Positions 1-8,906 of a stretch of DNA of 21,110 nucleotides are shown piece by piece. Position numbers and translations under genes: made by a program. Origin of the DNA: JBAXRT01 sp037131065 (GTDB taxonomy: Bacteria; Bacteroidota; Bacteroidia; Bacteroidales; FEN-979); NCBI GenBank assembly GCA_037131065.1, contig JBAXRT010000039.1, positions 1 to 21,110 of the forward strand, written 5' to 3'. Below the pieces are notes generated by a model. The model ran no database searches, was not told the origin of the DNA, and saw only the letters and a program-made list of their open reading frames with translations. Each line of letters begins with the position of its first letter. The stretch's first letter is position 1.

Positions 1-1589
1 AGATGCTGACAGGGGATCCGGGAACGCAGGCTGTCCATTTTGTTCTTCCCCAGTTCGGGAACCCTGTTTCGCTGCTCCCGGCCGACTGCGACGGTGCTTT
101 CCCTCTTCCGGGCACACCCAATTATTACGCTGCCATCCTTGGTGGTGACCTTGTCATCCGGGAATTCCATGCAGACTGGACCAACCCCGGGGCATCTTCA
201 TTTTCTGCTCCGTTTCACCTCCCGGTTACGCCATTTTCCTTCCAGAATATGGGAATTCCCCAGAAAGATTCGGACAAGTTACTCACCCCGCTCAATGACC
301 GTCTCATGTATCGTCTCCAGTTCCGGAATTTCGGAAATTACCAGGCGATGGTAGTGAACCATACGGTCGATGTAGGATCACATGTGGGTGTCAGGTGGTA
401 TGAACTATGGAAGACCTCCGGGAACTGGTTCATCCGGCAGCAATCAACCTATGCACCGGACACCCTGAACCGTTGGATGGGTAGCATTGCGATGGATCCT
501 GCAGGCAATATTGCGCTGGGCTATTCGGTTTCGGACGCCTCCGTCTTCCCGTCGGTCCGCATCACAGGCCGGATGAAGAATGATCCCCTCGGGGAGATGA
601 CGATCAGTGAGATGACCCTTTTCAACGGGACGGGATCACAGACCGGAATCTGGAGCGGGCAGAGCCGGTGGGGTGACTACAGCTCGATGACGTCAGATCC
701 AATTCAGCCATTCTGCTTCTGGTATACCCAGGAGTACTATCAAACCACTGCAGTGAATGCCTGGCGAACACGGGTCGCCTCCTTTTCTTTCGCCAATATT
801 CTGGGTATTGAGGCATTGGCTGATCCGGCAATCCTCTGTGACTCGGGAGAGATTCAGCTGAACGTCAAAGTTTCTGGCGGTAACGGAACCTATGACTTCT
901 CGTGGACATCCGAGCCACCGGGTTTTGTCTCCGGCATAATAAACCCGGTTGCCTATCCTTCAGGTTCAACAAAATACATTGTTGAAGTCACCTCCGGAGA
1001 CCAGGTCAAACAGGATACGGTGCTGGTTTCCTTTATTCCGCCTCCCATGGTCTTTGCAGGAAAAGACACCTCCATCTGCAGGTATGTCGATGTCCTTCCG
1101 TTAGCCGGTTATGCCAATAATAACATCTCTGTCCTCTGGAGCTCCTCCGGAGATGGACTCTTCGACAACCCGGAAGCGACGAACACCCATTACCATCCCG
1201 GCACAAACGATAAACTCCACAGTGAACTGTTTCTTTCTCTCACAGCAATCCCCCGGTCGCCATGTCTTCCTCTCACCTCAACCATGCGGCTTGTCATTGA
1301 TACCTGTGCCGGGATCGGCGAGGAATCTGCAAATTTGCTTAGAATCGCCCTCTATCCGAATCCGGCAAAGGAGAGACTTACAGTCGGAATATCCGGAATT
1401 GCCGACAATGAAGTGACCTTCACCTTCATGGATATGAGAGGTCTGATCATTTACCAGGAAACCGTTGCAGCCGAAACATCTCAATTGCTCAGTCAAACCG
1501 ATCTCACAGGATTTCCGGAAGGGATTGTATTTCTCAAAGTAGAAACACGGAAAAGCTGGGTTGTCAGGCCATTCGTGATTCGAAAGTAA
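1..1589 (+). CDS. Secreted T9SS cargo protein with Ig/PKD-like domains and type A sorting domain (5' partial)
   Basis: The reading frame is open from the left edge (first full codon at 3). The ATG there is probably internal, since no signal peptide is visible, so the start lies outside the window. About 528 residues remain. The first ~265 residues are rich in aromatic and Gly/Asp positions and contain RWGDYSSM followed by DP and FWYTQEYY. I recognise this as a motif recurring in large secreted Bacteroidota and metagenomic proteins, possibly a propeller fold, with no assigned activity. Next come two Ig/PKD-like stretches (about 270-345 and 350-435, the second with AGKDTSIC). The C-terminal ~79 residues begin LYPNPAKERL and end VVRPFVIRK, a standard type A sorting domain that directs outer-membrane export by T9SS followed by processing or anchoring. 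The gene converges on the minus-strand operon with a 26-bp gap. Surface or secreted localisation is confident; biochemical function is unknown. Confidence 0.88.
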   Translation, partial: MLTGDPGTQAVHFVLPQFGNPVSLLPADCDGAFPLPGTPNYYAAILGGDLVIREFHADWTNPGASSFSAPFHLPVTPFSFQNMGIPQKDSDKLLTPLNDRLMYRLQFRNFGNYQAMVVNHTVDVGSHVGVRWYELWKTSGNWFIRQQSTYAPDTLNRWMGSIAMDPAGNIALGYSVSDASVFPSVRITGRMKNDPLGEMTISEMTLFNGTGSQTGIWSGQSRWGDYSSMTSDPIQPFCFWYTQEYYQTTAVNAWRTRVASFSFANILGIEALADPAILCDSGEIQLNVKVSGGNGTYDFSWTSEPPGFVSGIINPVAYPSGSTKYIVEVTSGDQVKQDTVLVSFIPPPMVFAGKDTSICRYVDVLPLAGYANNNISVLWSSSGDGLFDNPEATNTHYHPGTNDKLHSELFLSLTAIPRSPCLPLTSTMRLVIDTCAGIGEESANLLRIALYPNPAKERLTVGISGIADNEVTFTFMDMRGLIIYQETVAAETSQLLSQTDLTGFPEGIVFLKVETRKSWVVRPFVIRK

Positions 1590-1607
1590 GTCGGCAGTCG
1601 CCAGTCA
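1590..1607. repeat. Short heptad repeat between convergent genes
   Basis: Immediately after the TAA of the T9SS gene the sequence has a 7-bp period: GTCGGCA, then GTCGCCA, then GTCA. It is one of several period-7 arrays in this window. The 26-bp gap (1590-1615) shows no convincing terminator hairpin. Confidence 0.6.
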
Positions 1608-1615
1608 AAAGTGCA

Positions 1616-4588
1616 TTAGCGGGGTTTGTATACTACGCCGAAATTTTTCTTGCCGTCAATCTCGACGCGTATGGGTTTTTCAAAACGGACATGACGGATG
1701 TATTCATCTTCGTAATGTGCCGGCATCGCTGCGAGATAATCAACATCATAAAACCCGTCCCTGCTGAAAGGATTGATCGTAAAGTACCCTACCCTGAATG
1801 AGGTGAGGTTCTGGAAGAAATGGGTTCCCTGGCTCGGATCGATGCGGTAATTTTCCAGTCCCGATTCAACGATGACACGGGAAGCAGAAATCTGGGGCCA
1901 GCGCACGGGGATCCCCAGCCATGGGTCGCTGGATCCCCAGCGCCCGGGTCCGACCAGGATGTAATTTTTCTTCTCCGAGAGAAAAATGTCATTCAGCTTT
2001 TCCAGTCTCAATGCTATCTCAGGGCTTTTGGATGCATTCCACACATCCGGTTTCACATAAACGAAGTCCCTGATCCCTTTGATGACCCCGTTTCCAAGGG
2101 CGCTGTTTGAGATCAGCAGCGAATTTTCATGACTAACCGATTCCGGGTCAAGATTGATCGTCTGGTCACGGCCGGCGATGGGTCGGATCTGCAGCAGGCT
2201 GAATATTTTCGGTTCACCGCCCGGCAGATCAAGGTTGACGGCAAACTCGATCTCCACCGGCTTACTCATCTCCCGCTGACCGATCTCGAGTACCTGCTGA
2301 AGGATCTCCGCCAAAGGGAATGTTTCGTGGTTAAGCAACTGCGAAAAACTGATGATCCTCTTCCCGGGGTAAAGGGTTCCCTCCTTTAACTGGTGACTGT
2401 CATAATCAAAAGTTGAGGCCACGAGCTTCAGGGCAGCATCATCCTCGGCATCCTTTATTTTCAGTTTCAGAAGATTGACGGTATCATCGATGTTGGGTGT
2501 GAAGCTCTCGGGTTTCAGGTCAAGTGCGTAAAAGGTTTTCTGTGTTTCGCTCAGGGCAAGCTCCGGGGTTGAGAGCTGCAGGACCTTTTTCGGGTATTTC
2601 GGTGAGAACCGGAGGCCCATTCCTCCATCGACAATGTACTTCCCCAGCCCGTAAGCGATATTGGCAATCCCGTCTTCCGGTTTTTCCGGTGCAATGGGAT
2701 AAAAATTGATGGAACGCGCCACCCCTGAAATGGCAGGATAGAATCTATCACCATACTGCCGGCCAGTGACCTCCTGCAACACGATCCCCATCTTCTCCTC
2801 GTCGATCATGTTCAGCGTGGCCGCCATGTATGATTTGCTGTCCTTAAAATAGGCAGAGGCATAAACACTTTTGATGGCCTCGCTCAGTTTCTCGATCATG
2901 ATCCGTTCGTTGAACTTGATGTTCGGGATCATGTATGTGGAATAGATCCCCGCAAAGGGCTGGTAGTGGGAATCCTCAAGAAGGCTGGAGGACCTGACTG
3001 CGATAGGGTTGTTGATGCAGGAGATGAAGGCATAGAGATCCTCATGGATCCGGAAAGGAAGCCTTGCCTTTACAAAACGGGCCAGGATATCCTTGTCGCT
3101 CCTCTCAGATAAAGCGATCTCAAAGAGGTTGTTGTCTTCCATGAATTCATCGAATACATCGGTTCCGAGAACGACCGTTCGCGGGATCGACACAACAACT
3201 CCGTCATACCTGACCGTCAGCCGGTTACGCTTGATCAGTGAATCGAGAAACGCCAGCCCCCTCGCTTTGCCGCCGATCGAGCCCTCGCCAATCCTGGCAA
3301 ACTGGAGATATTCGTCGTACCGTTCCCGGTCGAAATCGGCGATAACCCCTTTCGCTTTATTGATCCTGAAGGCGGTAATGGCATCGAAGAGATATCGCTT
3401 GGCTTCATCCATGTCGTCAGCAAACTCCTTGACAGAGACCTCCCGGAACATCTCCGCAATGGGGAACAGGGCCCGTGCATTCAGCCATTTCGAGAAATGG
3501 TTGCGTACCATATGGTACATCAGCGAATCATCGGGAATCTCAAAGATCTTGTCCTGGAGGGATTTCAGGTCGGTGGCGCGGGTGATCTCCCTGCCGTTGT
3601 TGGGATCGATGAATATAAAATCTCCAAAAGAAAAATATTCGTTAATATAGTTCCGGAGTTCGATCGAGAGGGTCTTTGACAATTTATTCAGGAACCCCAC
3701 CTTCATCTCCCTGGCAACGGCCTCATTTTCGGCATCCGACGACTGGAACAAGACCGGCATGTATTCATCCTCGGCTCTCACCTTTTTCACGAACCTGATC
3801 CCGGCCTGCTTATCCGTCTCCCCTTCCAGTTTAAAACTAACATCGGTAATGATCCCAAGGAGGCTGTTTTTGTACTTTTCCCACATCTTCACCGCCTCTT
3901 CATAGTTGGTCGCCAGCAGGATCTTCGTCCTCCCCCTCATACGCATCATCTTCTGGTGTTCATTGAGTCCTTCTGTCATGAAGGTCTTAGATTGTTTCAG
4001 GAGGATGCGGTATATGTTCGGCAAGTAACTTGAGTAGAAGCGGATGGAATCCTCCACCAGCAGGATGGCCTGGACGCCCTGTTTCACGTCGTTGTCGATA
4101 TTCATCCTGTCCTCGATCAGCTTGATGATGGCAAGCAGGATGTCGGCATTGCCGAGCCAGCAGAAGACGTAGTCGATGGCGCTCAGGTTCTTTTCAGCAA
4201 GTTTCAGGTTCACCTCCCTTGAAAAGGGTGTAAGCACCACGATAGGAATCTTCGGATATTTGTTCTTGATCCTGATGGCCAGGTCGAAAGTATCTGTATG
4301 TTCGATGTTGAGCATCGAGATCACCAGCTCGATGTTTTTGTCCTCCAGCGCCTCAAAAGCCTCCTCCTCTGATGTAACCTTGATGAATTGCGGCGGGTAC
4401 CGGAGGCTGAGGGAGACATATTCCATGAAGATCGTTTCGTCGATCCGGCCATCCTCCTCCAGCATAAAGGAATCGTAAGTACTTGAGATAAGGAGGACAT
4501 GATAGATCCTCCGCTTCATCATCAGGTTGAAGGAGGTGTCGATGAAGTAGTACTTCTTCGGATTCAGCGGATTGGTCGACTGGGGCAT
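1616..4588 (-). CDS. Receiver-like / PEP-synthase-type ATP-binding domain protein, short paralogue
   Basis: This 990-residue protein is related along its length to the C-terminal ~970 residues of the 1290-residue protein encoded at 11344-15216. Residues ~28-160 resemble a response-regulator receiver, but the phosphoacceptor position is not Asp (LVISMLNI). Residues ~173-315 form a second receiver with E179-D180, acceptor candidate D249 (IITDV), S283/S284 and K302, plus an insertion after the first helix. Residues ~430-805 match the N-terminal ATP-grasp-like domain of PEP synthase/PPDK: GGKARGLAF (K441), AVRSS with R532, E779/E781, and LLQIRP (Q800, R802). The phosphohistidine swivel and PEP/pyruvate barrel are absent. 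Residues ~875-935 hold a Gly/Trp-rich block (VGPGRWGSSDPW, GTHFFQN) shared with the paralogue. The ATG lies 3 bp after the ferritin-like gene's stop, implying translational coupling; Met23/24 is a less likely start. A signalling or kinase-like role is inferred; the substrate is unknown. Confidence 0.85.
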   Translation of the reverse strand: MPQSTNPLNPKKYYFIDTSFNLMMKRRIYHVLLISSTYDSFMLEEDGRIDETIFMEYVSLSLRYPPQFIKVTSEEEAFEALEDKNIELVISMLNIEHTDTFDLAIRIKNKYPKIPIVVLTPFSREVNLKLAEKNLSAIDYVFCWLGNADILLAIIKLIEDRMNIDNDVKQGVQAILLVEDSIRFYSSYLPNIYRILLKQSKTFMTEGLNEHQKMMRMRGRTKILLATNYEEAVKMWEKYKNSLLGIITDVSFKLEGETDKQAGIRFVKKVRAEDEYMPVLFQSSDAENEAVAREMKVGFLNKLSKTLSIELRNYINEYFSFGDFIFIDPNNGREITRATDLKSLQDKIFEIPDDSLMYHMVRNHFSKWLNARALFPIAEMFREVSVKEFADDMDEAKRYLFDAITAFRINKAKGVIADFDRERYDEYLQFARIGEGSIGGKARGLAFLDSLIKRNRLTVRYDGVVVSIPRTVVLGTDVFDEFMEDNNLFEIALSERSDKDILARFVKARLPFRIHEDLYAFISCINNPIAVRSSSLLEDSHYQPFAGIYSTYMIPNIKFNERIMIEKLSEAIKSVYASAYFKDSKSYMAATLNMIDEEKMGIVLQEVTGRQYGDRFYPAISGVARSINFYPIAPEKPEDGIANIAYGLGKYIVDGGMGLRFSPKYPKKVLQLSTPELALSETQKTFYALDLKPESFTPNIDDTVNLLKLKIKDAEDDAALKLVASTFDYDSHQLKEGTLYPGKRIISFSQLLNHETFPLAEILQQVLEIGQREMSKPVEIEFAVNLDLPGGEPKIFSLLQIRPIAGRDQTINLDPESVSHENSLLISNSALGNGVIKGIRDFVYVKPDVWNASKSPEIALRLEKLNDIFLSEKKNYILVGPGRWGSSDPWLGIPVRWPQISASRVIVESGLENYRIDPSQGTHFFQNLTSFRVGYFTINPFSRDGFYDVDYLAAMPAHYEDEYIRHVRFEKPIRVEIDGKKNFGVVYKPR

Positions 4589-4591
4589 GGT

Positions 4592-5047
4592 CTAGTTTTC
4601 CCTCAAAATATATTCATCATACTCAATCTCGAAACGGAGCTTGTGCTTCGACTCCTCCTGGGCAAGCGCAAGGAAAAGGTTTTTGATCTCCGGGTCGGTC
4701 GCCCGGTAAGCAAGGGCCGAATAAAGTTTGAATGCCGATTTCTCTTTTTTCATGGCCAGGATCAGGGCCTCCTGGTAAGGAAGATCCGGTGCAGCTTTCA
4801 CATCGACCAGGTAATCGGCGATCTTCAGGTCGGTCACATTTCCTGCCGTAACGCCAAAGGATCCCTGGTCCTTCACCCGGATAAGGTTGGCCTTGTGTTT
4901 CATCTCCTCCTCGGCAAATTCGTGGAAGATCTTCTTGATCTCAGGATTTTTCGATTTTTCAGCAAGTACCATATAAAACTCAATGGCAGCCTGCTCTTCG
5001 CCGATCGCGAAGTCGAGGATATCGTTAATATCTTTGAATTCTTTCAT
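4592..5047 (-). CDS. Rubrerythrin/ferritin-family diiron protein without rubredoxin domain
   Basis: This is a 151-residue four-helix protein built of two similar halves. The diiron ligands are easy to see: E18 with Y25 seven residues on, E48-x2-H51, E102 with Y109 seven residues on, and E132-x2-H135. This is the rubrerythrin erythrin-domain pattern. The C-terminal rubredoxin Cys4 domain of classical rubrerythrin is missing, so electrons would have to come from a partner protein. Family members act on peroxide or oxygen, or handle iron, in the cytoplasm of anaerobes. Its position between the iron-sulfur flavoprotein genes and the 990-residue gene suggests protection of, or electron exchange with, the oxidoreductase, which is inference. 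The 74-bp leader (5048-5121) contains a poor -7-like match (TAAACTTG on the minus strand, 5067-5074), so an internal promoter is possible but weakly supported. Confidence 0.85.
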   Translation of the reverse strand: MKEFKDINDILDFAIGEEQAAIEFYMVLAEKSKNPEIKKIFHEFAEEEMKHKANLIRVKDQGSFGVTAGNVTDLKIADYLVDVKAAPDLPYQEALILAMKKEKSAFKLYSALAYRATDPEIKNLFLALAQEESKHKLRFEIEYDEYILREN

Positions 5048-5113
5048 ATTATCCGCAATATATTTTCAAGTTTACTCACAATCATGTTTATTTCTTATGG
5101 CGTTCGTGATTGC

Positions 5114-5134
5114 TTCGCAATTCAGGTTTCAGGT
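5114..5134. repeat. Heptad repeat overlapping the end of the NuoG-like gene
   Basis: On the plus strand the units are TTCGCAA, TTCAGGT and TTCAGGT, continuing into TTGAATG. The array covers the TGA stop (5122-5124) of the minus-strand gene, so its last residues (KPET) are encoded by the repeat. The remainder of the 74-bp gap holds only a weak 5-bp hairpin (5109-5121). Confidence 0.6.
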
Positions 5135-8100
5135 TTGAATGAAAGCTCGAAGTCTTCATCAAACCGTTTTACAAGGGCATCACAGCCGTGTTCAAAGATA
5201 CGGCTATTGTCGTCTTCTGTGGTGATATGCATCATCAGCTTTCCGTGCTCTCTCTTTTTCGGGAATAAGGAGATGAACTCCATGAAGAGATCCTTCGCGG
5301 TATTGTATCCGTTCAGCTTGAATTCATTTAGGATACCGCTTAACTGCCCGATGTTGGACAGGCCAGTTACAGGTTTCATCAGGGCATCAAATTCCTGGAC
5401 CACTTTTTGGGAATTTGTAAATGTTCCCCCGGTTTCGGCAGGGAATGATGACGGCAGGATCAGGTCGGCAGCTGCGGCAGTCCCGGTCATGAAAGCATCC
5501 TGCACAACGCAGAACCCGGTCTTTTCAAACCACTTCGAGACTGCTTTCTTATCAATGGCGCAGCCAAGGGGATCCTCACCGAAGATGAACAGGTTGTGGA
5601 TCTTCCCTTTCTCAAGAAGGTTCAGCAGATCTGCATTCCCGGCTTTGGGAAGATCACTCACCTTCCAGGCTTTCTTCAGTTTTTCAATGTAAGCCTGATC
5701 CTCAAGGGTCTGGCCGCCGATCCCTGCAGATGGTTCAATTCCCATATCAAACAAGCCCTGGGAGTTGTTCTTCTCTTTCAGCGAGATAAGTCCGTTGGCC
5801 GTCTTTCCAAGTTTCCCTGTGATCATGGCAAGGTTGAAAAGCTCCAGGCAGCCATTTCCTGAGATCTCCTTTTCGGAGAAAATAAGGATGGCATTCATCT
5901 CTTCATTATACTTCTCAGCAAAGGCTGCTATTTCATCGGAAGTGACACCGGACTTTTTAACAAGATCCTGGAACTTTCCGGAAAGCAATTCCTTTTTATA
6001 CTCTTCAAATCCATCGACGCGGTCGCGGAGGAAGAGCCCGTTCTCCAGCCCTTTCGAAAGAAGCCAATGGTTTACGGCACGGATGAAATAATAATAGGAT
6101 TTCACCTTTATCTCCTGGTCAACCTTGTGCGACATGGCATTTTCTGGCTTTACAGTCACAAGCACAACAGGTATTTTCTTTTTACCCCTGGCATTGCTAA
6201 CCATAAAACCAGCCACGGCATGATCCTGGTTGATCTCCGTTCCTAAAAGATAGAGCCGGCTAGCGCCTTCTATATTCATCAAAGGCACATTCAACTCCCA
6301 GTTTGAACGGTAACCATTTCCCCTGCCGAGGTAGTGAAAACTGCCTAGGTTATTTGTCTTTGCAGCGCCACGGGCCAGCTTGTGAACAAGGTAAAGCTCC
6401 TCGTTTTTGAGGCGTGCGCCGGCAAAAAAGCCATTCTCTTCCGGTTTCACTGAGCCGATTTTTTCCCGGATCAGGCTGAAGGCCTTTTCAAATGTGATCT
6501 CACTGAATTTTCCGTTCTCTTTAAGGAGTGGCCTTGTGATCCTGGTTTTATCATTCAGATATTGGTATCCGAATTTCGGGTACTTACAGAGGTTTCCCTC
6601 GGTATTGACAATTCCCTTCTTCCCGGTTACTCCCAATACAAATCCATTTTTGTGGTGGAGTGTTATGGCACATCCCACTGAACAGTAGTTGCAGATGGTA
6701 TCAACTGATTCTGTTTTAACCGGTCCGGGCTTGAACAGGACATTTTCCGAGATGGCACCTGTCGGGCAGGTGGAGATGCACATGCCGCATGATTCGCAGT
6801 AAGTATCCTGCAGGGCATTGCCCATGCTTGGAGAAACATAGGTATCGAAGCCGCGGTTGATCAGTCCGAGGGCATTGGCCCCCACCACCTCGCGGCAGAT
6901 CCGCACGCAACGGGCACAAAGGATGCACTTATTGTTGTCGATCTCAATGTATGGATGACGGAAATCAACGTTGTACTCCTTGAACTCACCTTCATATGCC
7001 TTTTGCTGGGCATTGTATTCGGATGAATATTTCTGAAGATCACAGTTGAAGAAAGCTGTGCATCCGCACTCGAGGCAGCGCTGCACTTCGTGTTTTGCCA
7101 CCTCTTCACCGGCATACCCCAGCTCGACTTCCTGGAAGTTCATCCTGTCGCCGGCAGGTAATGTGGGCATCTCCTCCCTGGTCTGTTTTTCAAATTTCCC
7201 AAAGAAATCTTCCTTCAGCTGTTTCCTGAAATTATCTTTCTTACTGGTAAACGGCTTCTGCATTGGTTTCAGAGGCAATCCCATGATGTACTGGTGGGCT
7301 GAATTTGACGCGATCCTCGCCTGGGCGATCGCTTCGATGATCGTGGCCGGGCCGCTCACCCCGTCGCCGGCTGCAAACACCGAAGGGATGCCGGTCTGCA
7401 GGGTGGCCTTATCAGCATCGATGTCTCCCCACTTGTTTATATTCAGCTTCCCGCCTTCGGCAGCGCCATTGATATCATCAATGAAATTGACATCGGTCTT
7501 CTGGCCGATGGCAGCCAGGATATAATCGACCTTCACCTCAAATTCGGAACCCTCAACAGGAACCGGCCTGCGTCGGCCCGATGCATCGGGTTCTCCCAAT
7601 TCCATCTTTATACATGTAATCGATTCAACTTCGCCTTTTTCATTTTTATTGACCTTTTTGGGCAGGGTCAGAAACATATATTCAACACCCTCCAGTTTCG
7701 ATTCATGGATCTCGATGGGATTGGCAGGCATCTCTTTTTCAGTACGCCGATAGATCACATAAACCTTATCGGCCTTGCAGCGGATCGATGTGCGGCAGCA
7801 ATCCATTGCGGTGTTACCACCTCCGACCACTGCAATAGTCTTTCCCCTGAAATCGTAACGCTGGCCCGTCACCTCCATGTTCTTCAGGAAATCGATCCCC
7901 GAAAATACGTTCCCCGCGTCATCCCCTTCACAACCAACCCCTGTCCCTTTCTGCGAACCGATGGTCAGGACCATGGCGTCGTATTTCGACCTCAGTTCTT
8001 TATAACCCATGTTGTCTCCAAGTCGTTTATTGTAAAAAATATTCACCCCGAGATCGGTAATGTTTTTCACCTCCTTGTCGAGAATATCATTGGGCAACCG

Positions 8101-8829
8101 GTATTCAGGGATACCGTATCTGAGCCAGCCTCCTGGTTTCGGAGCTGCTTCATAAATATCGACCTGGTGTCCCTCGATCTGCATGAAATGGCCTACCGAC
8201 AAGCCACCTGGTCCGGCGCCGATCACGGCAATCTTCTTTCCCGTAGATGGCTTCACCTTCGGAACATATTTATCCGGCGACTCCAGGTCATAATCCGAGG
8301 CAAACCGTTTGAGATAATCGATCCCAACCGGAGCCCCTTCATCAAGCAGGTTCCTGCGGCATTCGTTTTCACAAGGGCGAACACAAACGCGGCCGCAGAT
8401 GGCCGGCAACGGGTTGGTCTCCTTGATCAGAGCAACGGCATCGTGGTAAAGTCCTTTTTCGATGAGGGAGATGTATCCCTGCACATCCACACAGGCAGGA
8501 CAGGTCTGCTTGCAGGGACCGAGGCAATCGGCATAGTGGTTCGAAAGCATAAGCTCCAGCGCCATCTTCCTCGATTTCCTTATCCCTTCATTATCGGTGA
8601 TGATCTTCATCCCTTCCGTGATCTTTGTCGAGCAGGCAGGCTGGTGTCCGCGCATCCCTTCCACCTCTACAACGCAGATGTAACACGAGGTAAATGGTTC
8701 CAGGCGATCGTCGTTACATAAGGTCGGTATCTCAATTCCGTTTCGCCGCGCGAGTTCCAGGATGGTCTCCCCCGGGTTTCCCTTTACAATATTTCCGTTG
8801 AGTATGATATTCAAAAAATTGTCAGCCAT
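5122..8829 (-). CDS. NuoG-like iron-sulfur subunit with inserted GltD/NfnB-like FAD-NAD(P)H module
   Basis: This 1235-residue cytoplasmic protein starts with a [2Fe-2S] domain (C38, C49, C52, C66). Next is a DPD/GltD-type two-[4Fe-4S] domain (Cys 102-113 and 145-157). A GltD/NfnB-like flavoprotein module follows at about 198-520, with FAD motif GAGPGG (204-209), NAD(P)H motif VGGGNTAMD, YRRTEKEMP (360-368, as in NADPH-using GltD) and AAGDG. After a Cys-rich linker (C585, C588, C590, C596) comes a two-[4Fe-4S] ferredoxin domain (C635/638/641/645 and C678/681/684/688). Last is a molybdopterin-oxidoreductase-like domain with one cluster (C713, C716, C720, C748). The position of catalytic Cys/Sec in formate dehydrogenases is Gly (near G835), and the usual C-terminal dinucleotide-binding barrel appears missing, so this domain is probably structural, as in NuoG. 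It likely forms one complex with the products of the next two genes upstream. An NADH/NADPH/ferredoxin transhydrogenase is the favoured function, by inference. Confidence 0.87.
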   Translation of the reverse strand: MADNFLNIILNGNIVKGNPGETILELARRNGIEIPTLCNDDRLEPFTSCYICVVEVEGMRGHQPACSTKITEGMKIITDNEGIRKSRKMALELMLSNHYADCLGPCKQTCPACVDVQGYISLIEKGLYHDAVALIKETNPLPAICGRVCVRPCENECRRNLLDEGAPVGIDYLKRFASDYDLESPDKYVPKVKPSTGKKIAVIGAGPGGLSVGHFMQIEGHQVDIYEAAPKPGGWLRYGIPEYRLPNDILDKEVKNITDLGVNIFYNKRLGDNMGYKELRSKYDAMVLTIGSQKGTGVGCEGDDAGNVFSGIDFLKNMEVTGQRYDFRGKTIAVVGGGNTAMDCCRTSIRCKADKVYVIYRRTEKEMPANPIEIHESKLEGVEYMFLTLPKKVNKNEKGEVESITCIKMELGEPDASGRRRPVPVEGSEFEVKVDYILAAIGQKTDVNFIDDINGAAEGGKLNINKWGDIDADKATLQTGIPSVFAAGDGVSGPATIIEAIAQARIASNSAHQYIMGLPLKPMQKPFTSKKDNFRKQLKEDFFGKFEKQTREEMPTLPAGDRMNFQEVELGYAGEEVAKHEVQRCLECGCTAFFNCDLQKYSSEYNAQQKAYEGEFKEYNVDFRHPYIEIDNNKCILCARCVRICREVVGANALGLINRGFDTYVSPSMGNALQDTYCESCGMCISTCPTGAISENVLFKPGPVKTESVDTICNYCSVGCAITLHHKNGFVLGVTGKKGIVNTEGNLCKYPKFGYQYLNDKTRITRPLLKENGKFSEITFEKAFSLIREKIGSVKPEENGFFAGARLKNEELYLVHKLARGAAKTNNLGSFHYLGRGNGYRSNWELNVPLMNIEGASRLYLLGTEINQDHAVAGFMVSNARGKKKIPVVLVTVKPENAMSHKVDQEIKVKSYYYFIRAVNHWLLSKGLENGLFLRDRVDGFEEYKKELLSGKFQDLVKKSGVTSDEIAAFAEKYNEEMNAILIFSEKEISGNGCLELFNLAMITGKLGKTANGLISLKEKNNSQGLFDMGIEPSAGIGGQTLEDQAYIEKLKKAWKVSDLPKAGNADLLNLLEKGKIHNLFIFGEDPLGCAIDKKAVSKWFEKTGFCVVQDAFMTGTAAAADLILPSSFPAETGGTFTNSQKVVQEFDALMKPVTGLSNIGQLSGILNEFKLNGYNTAKDLFMEFISLFPKKREHGKLMMHITTEDDNSRIFEHGCDALVKRFDEDFELSFKPET

Positions 8830-8832
8830 TGA

Positions 8833-8888
8833 TTTAATATTTACGATTTACGAGGTGCGATTTTAGATTTTTGACTGCAGACTGCAGA
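8833..8888. repeat. Phased 7-bp mosaic array in the NuoF/NuoG-like gap
   Basis: Eight consecutive 7-bp units fill most of this 77-bp gap. Identical neighbours are TTTACGA (8840, 8847) and CTGCAGA (8875, 8882). The units between them (GGTGCGA, TTTTAGA, TTTTTGA) differ in the first five bases but keep GA at positions 6-7. The phase is exact throughout. Beyond it (8896-8911) is a weak CTTAA/TTAAG inverted repeat around the NuoF-like stop codon. Confidence 0.7.
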
Positions 8889-8906
8889 CCTGTTTCTTAA
8901 CGGGAC

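Noticed and set aside
1616..4588. Phosphoenolpyruvate synthase or pyruvate phosphate dikinase
   Set aside because: Only the N-terminal ATP-binding domain is recognisable; the catalytic His swivel and PEP/pyruvate domains are absent in both paralogues.
4499..5692. Long plus-strand open frame (397 codons) across three genes
   Set aside because: It is antisense to three genes with clear motifs and spans their boundaries.
7705..8721. Long plus-strand open frame (338 codons)
   Set aside because: It lies antisense to the well-supported NuoG-like gene, whose cofactor motifs cover it; its translation has no family features.
5122..8829. Formate dehydrogenase alpha subunit or selenoprotein
   Set aside because: No in-frame TGA and no Cys at the catalytic position (Gly near residue 835); the C-terminal cofactor-binding barrel is also missing.
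5122..8829. [FeFe]-hydrogenase HydA
   Set aside because: None of the H-cluster cysteine motifs is present; the C-terminal half is a molybdopterin-oxidoreductase fold.
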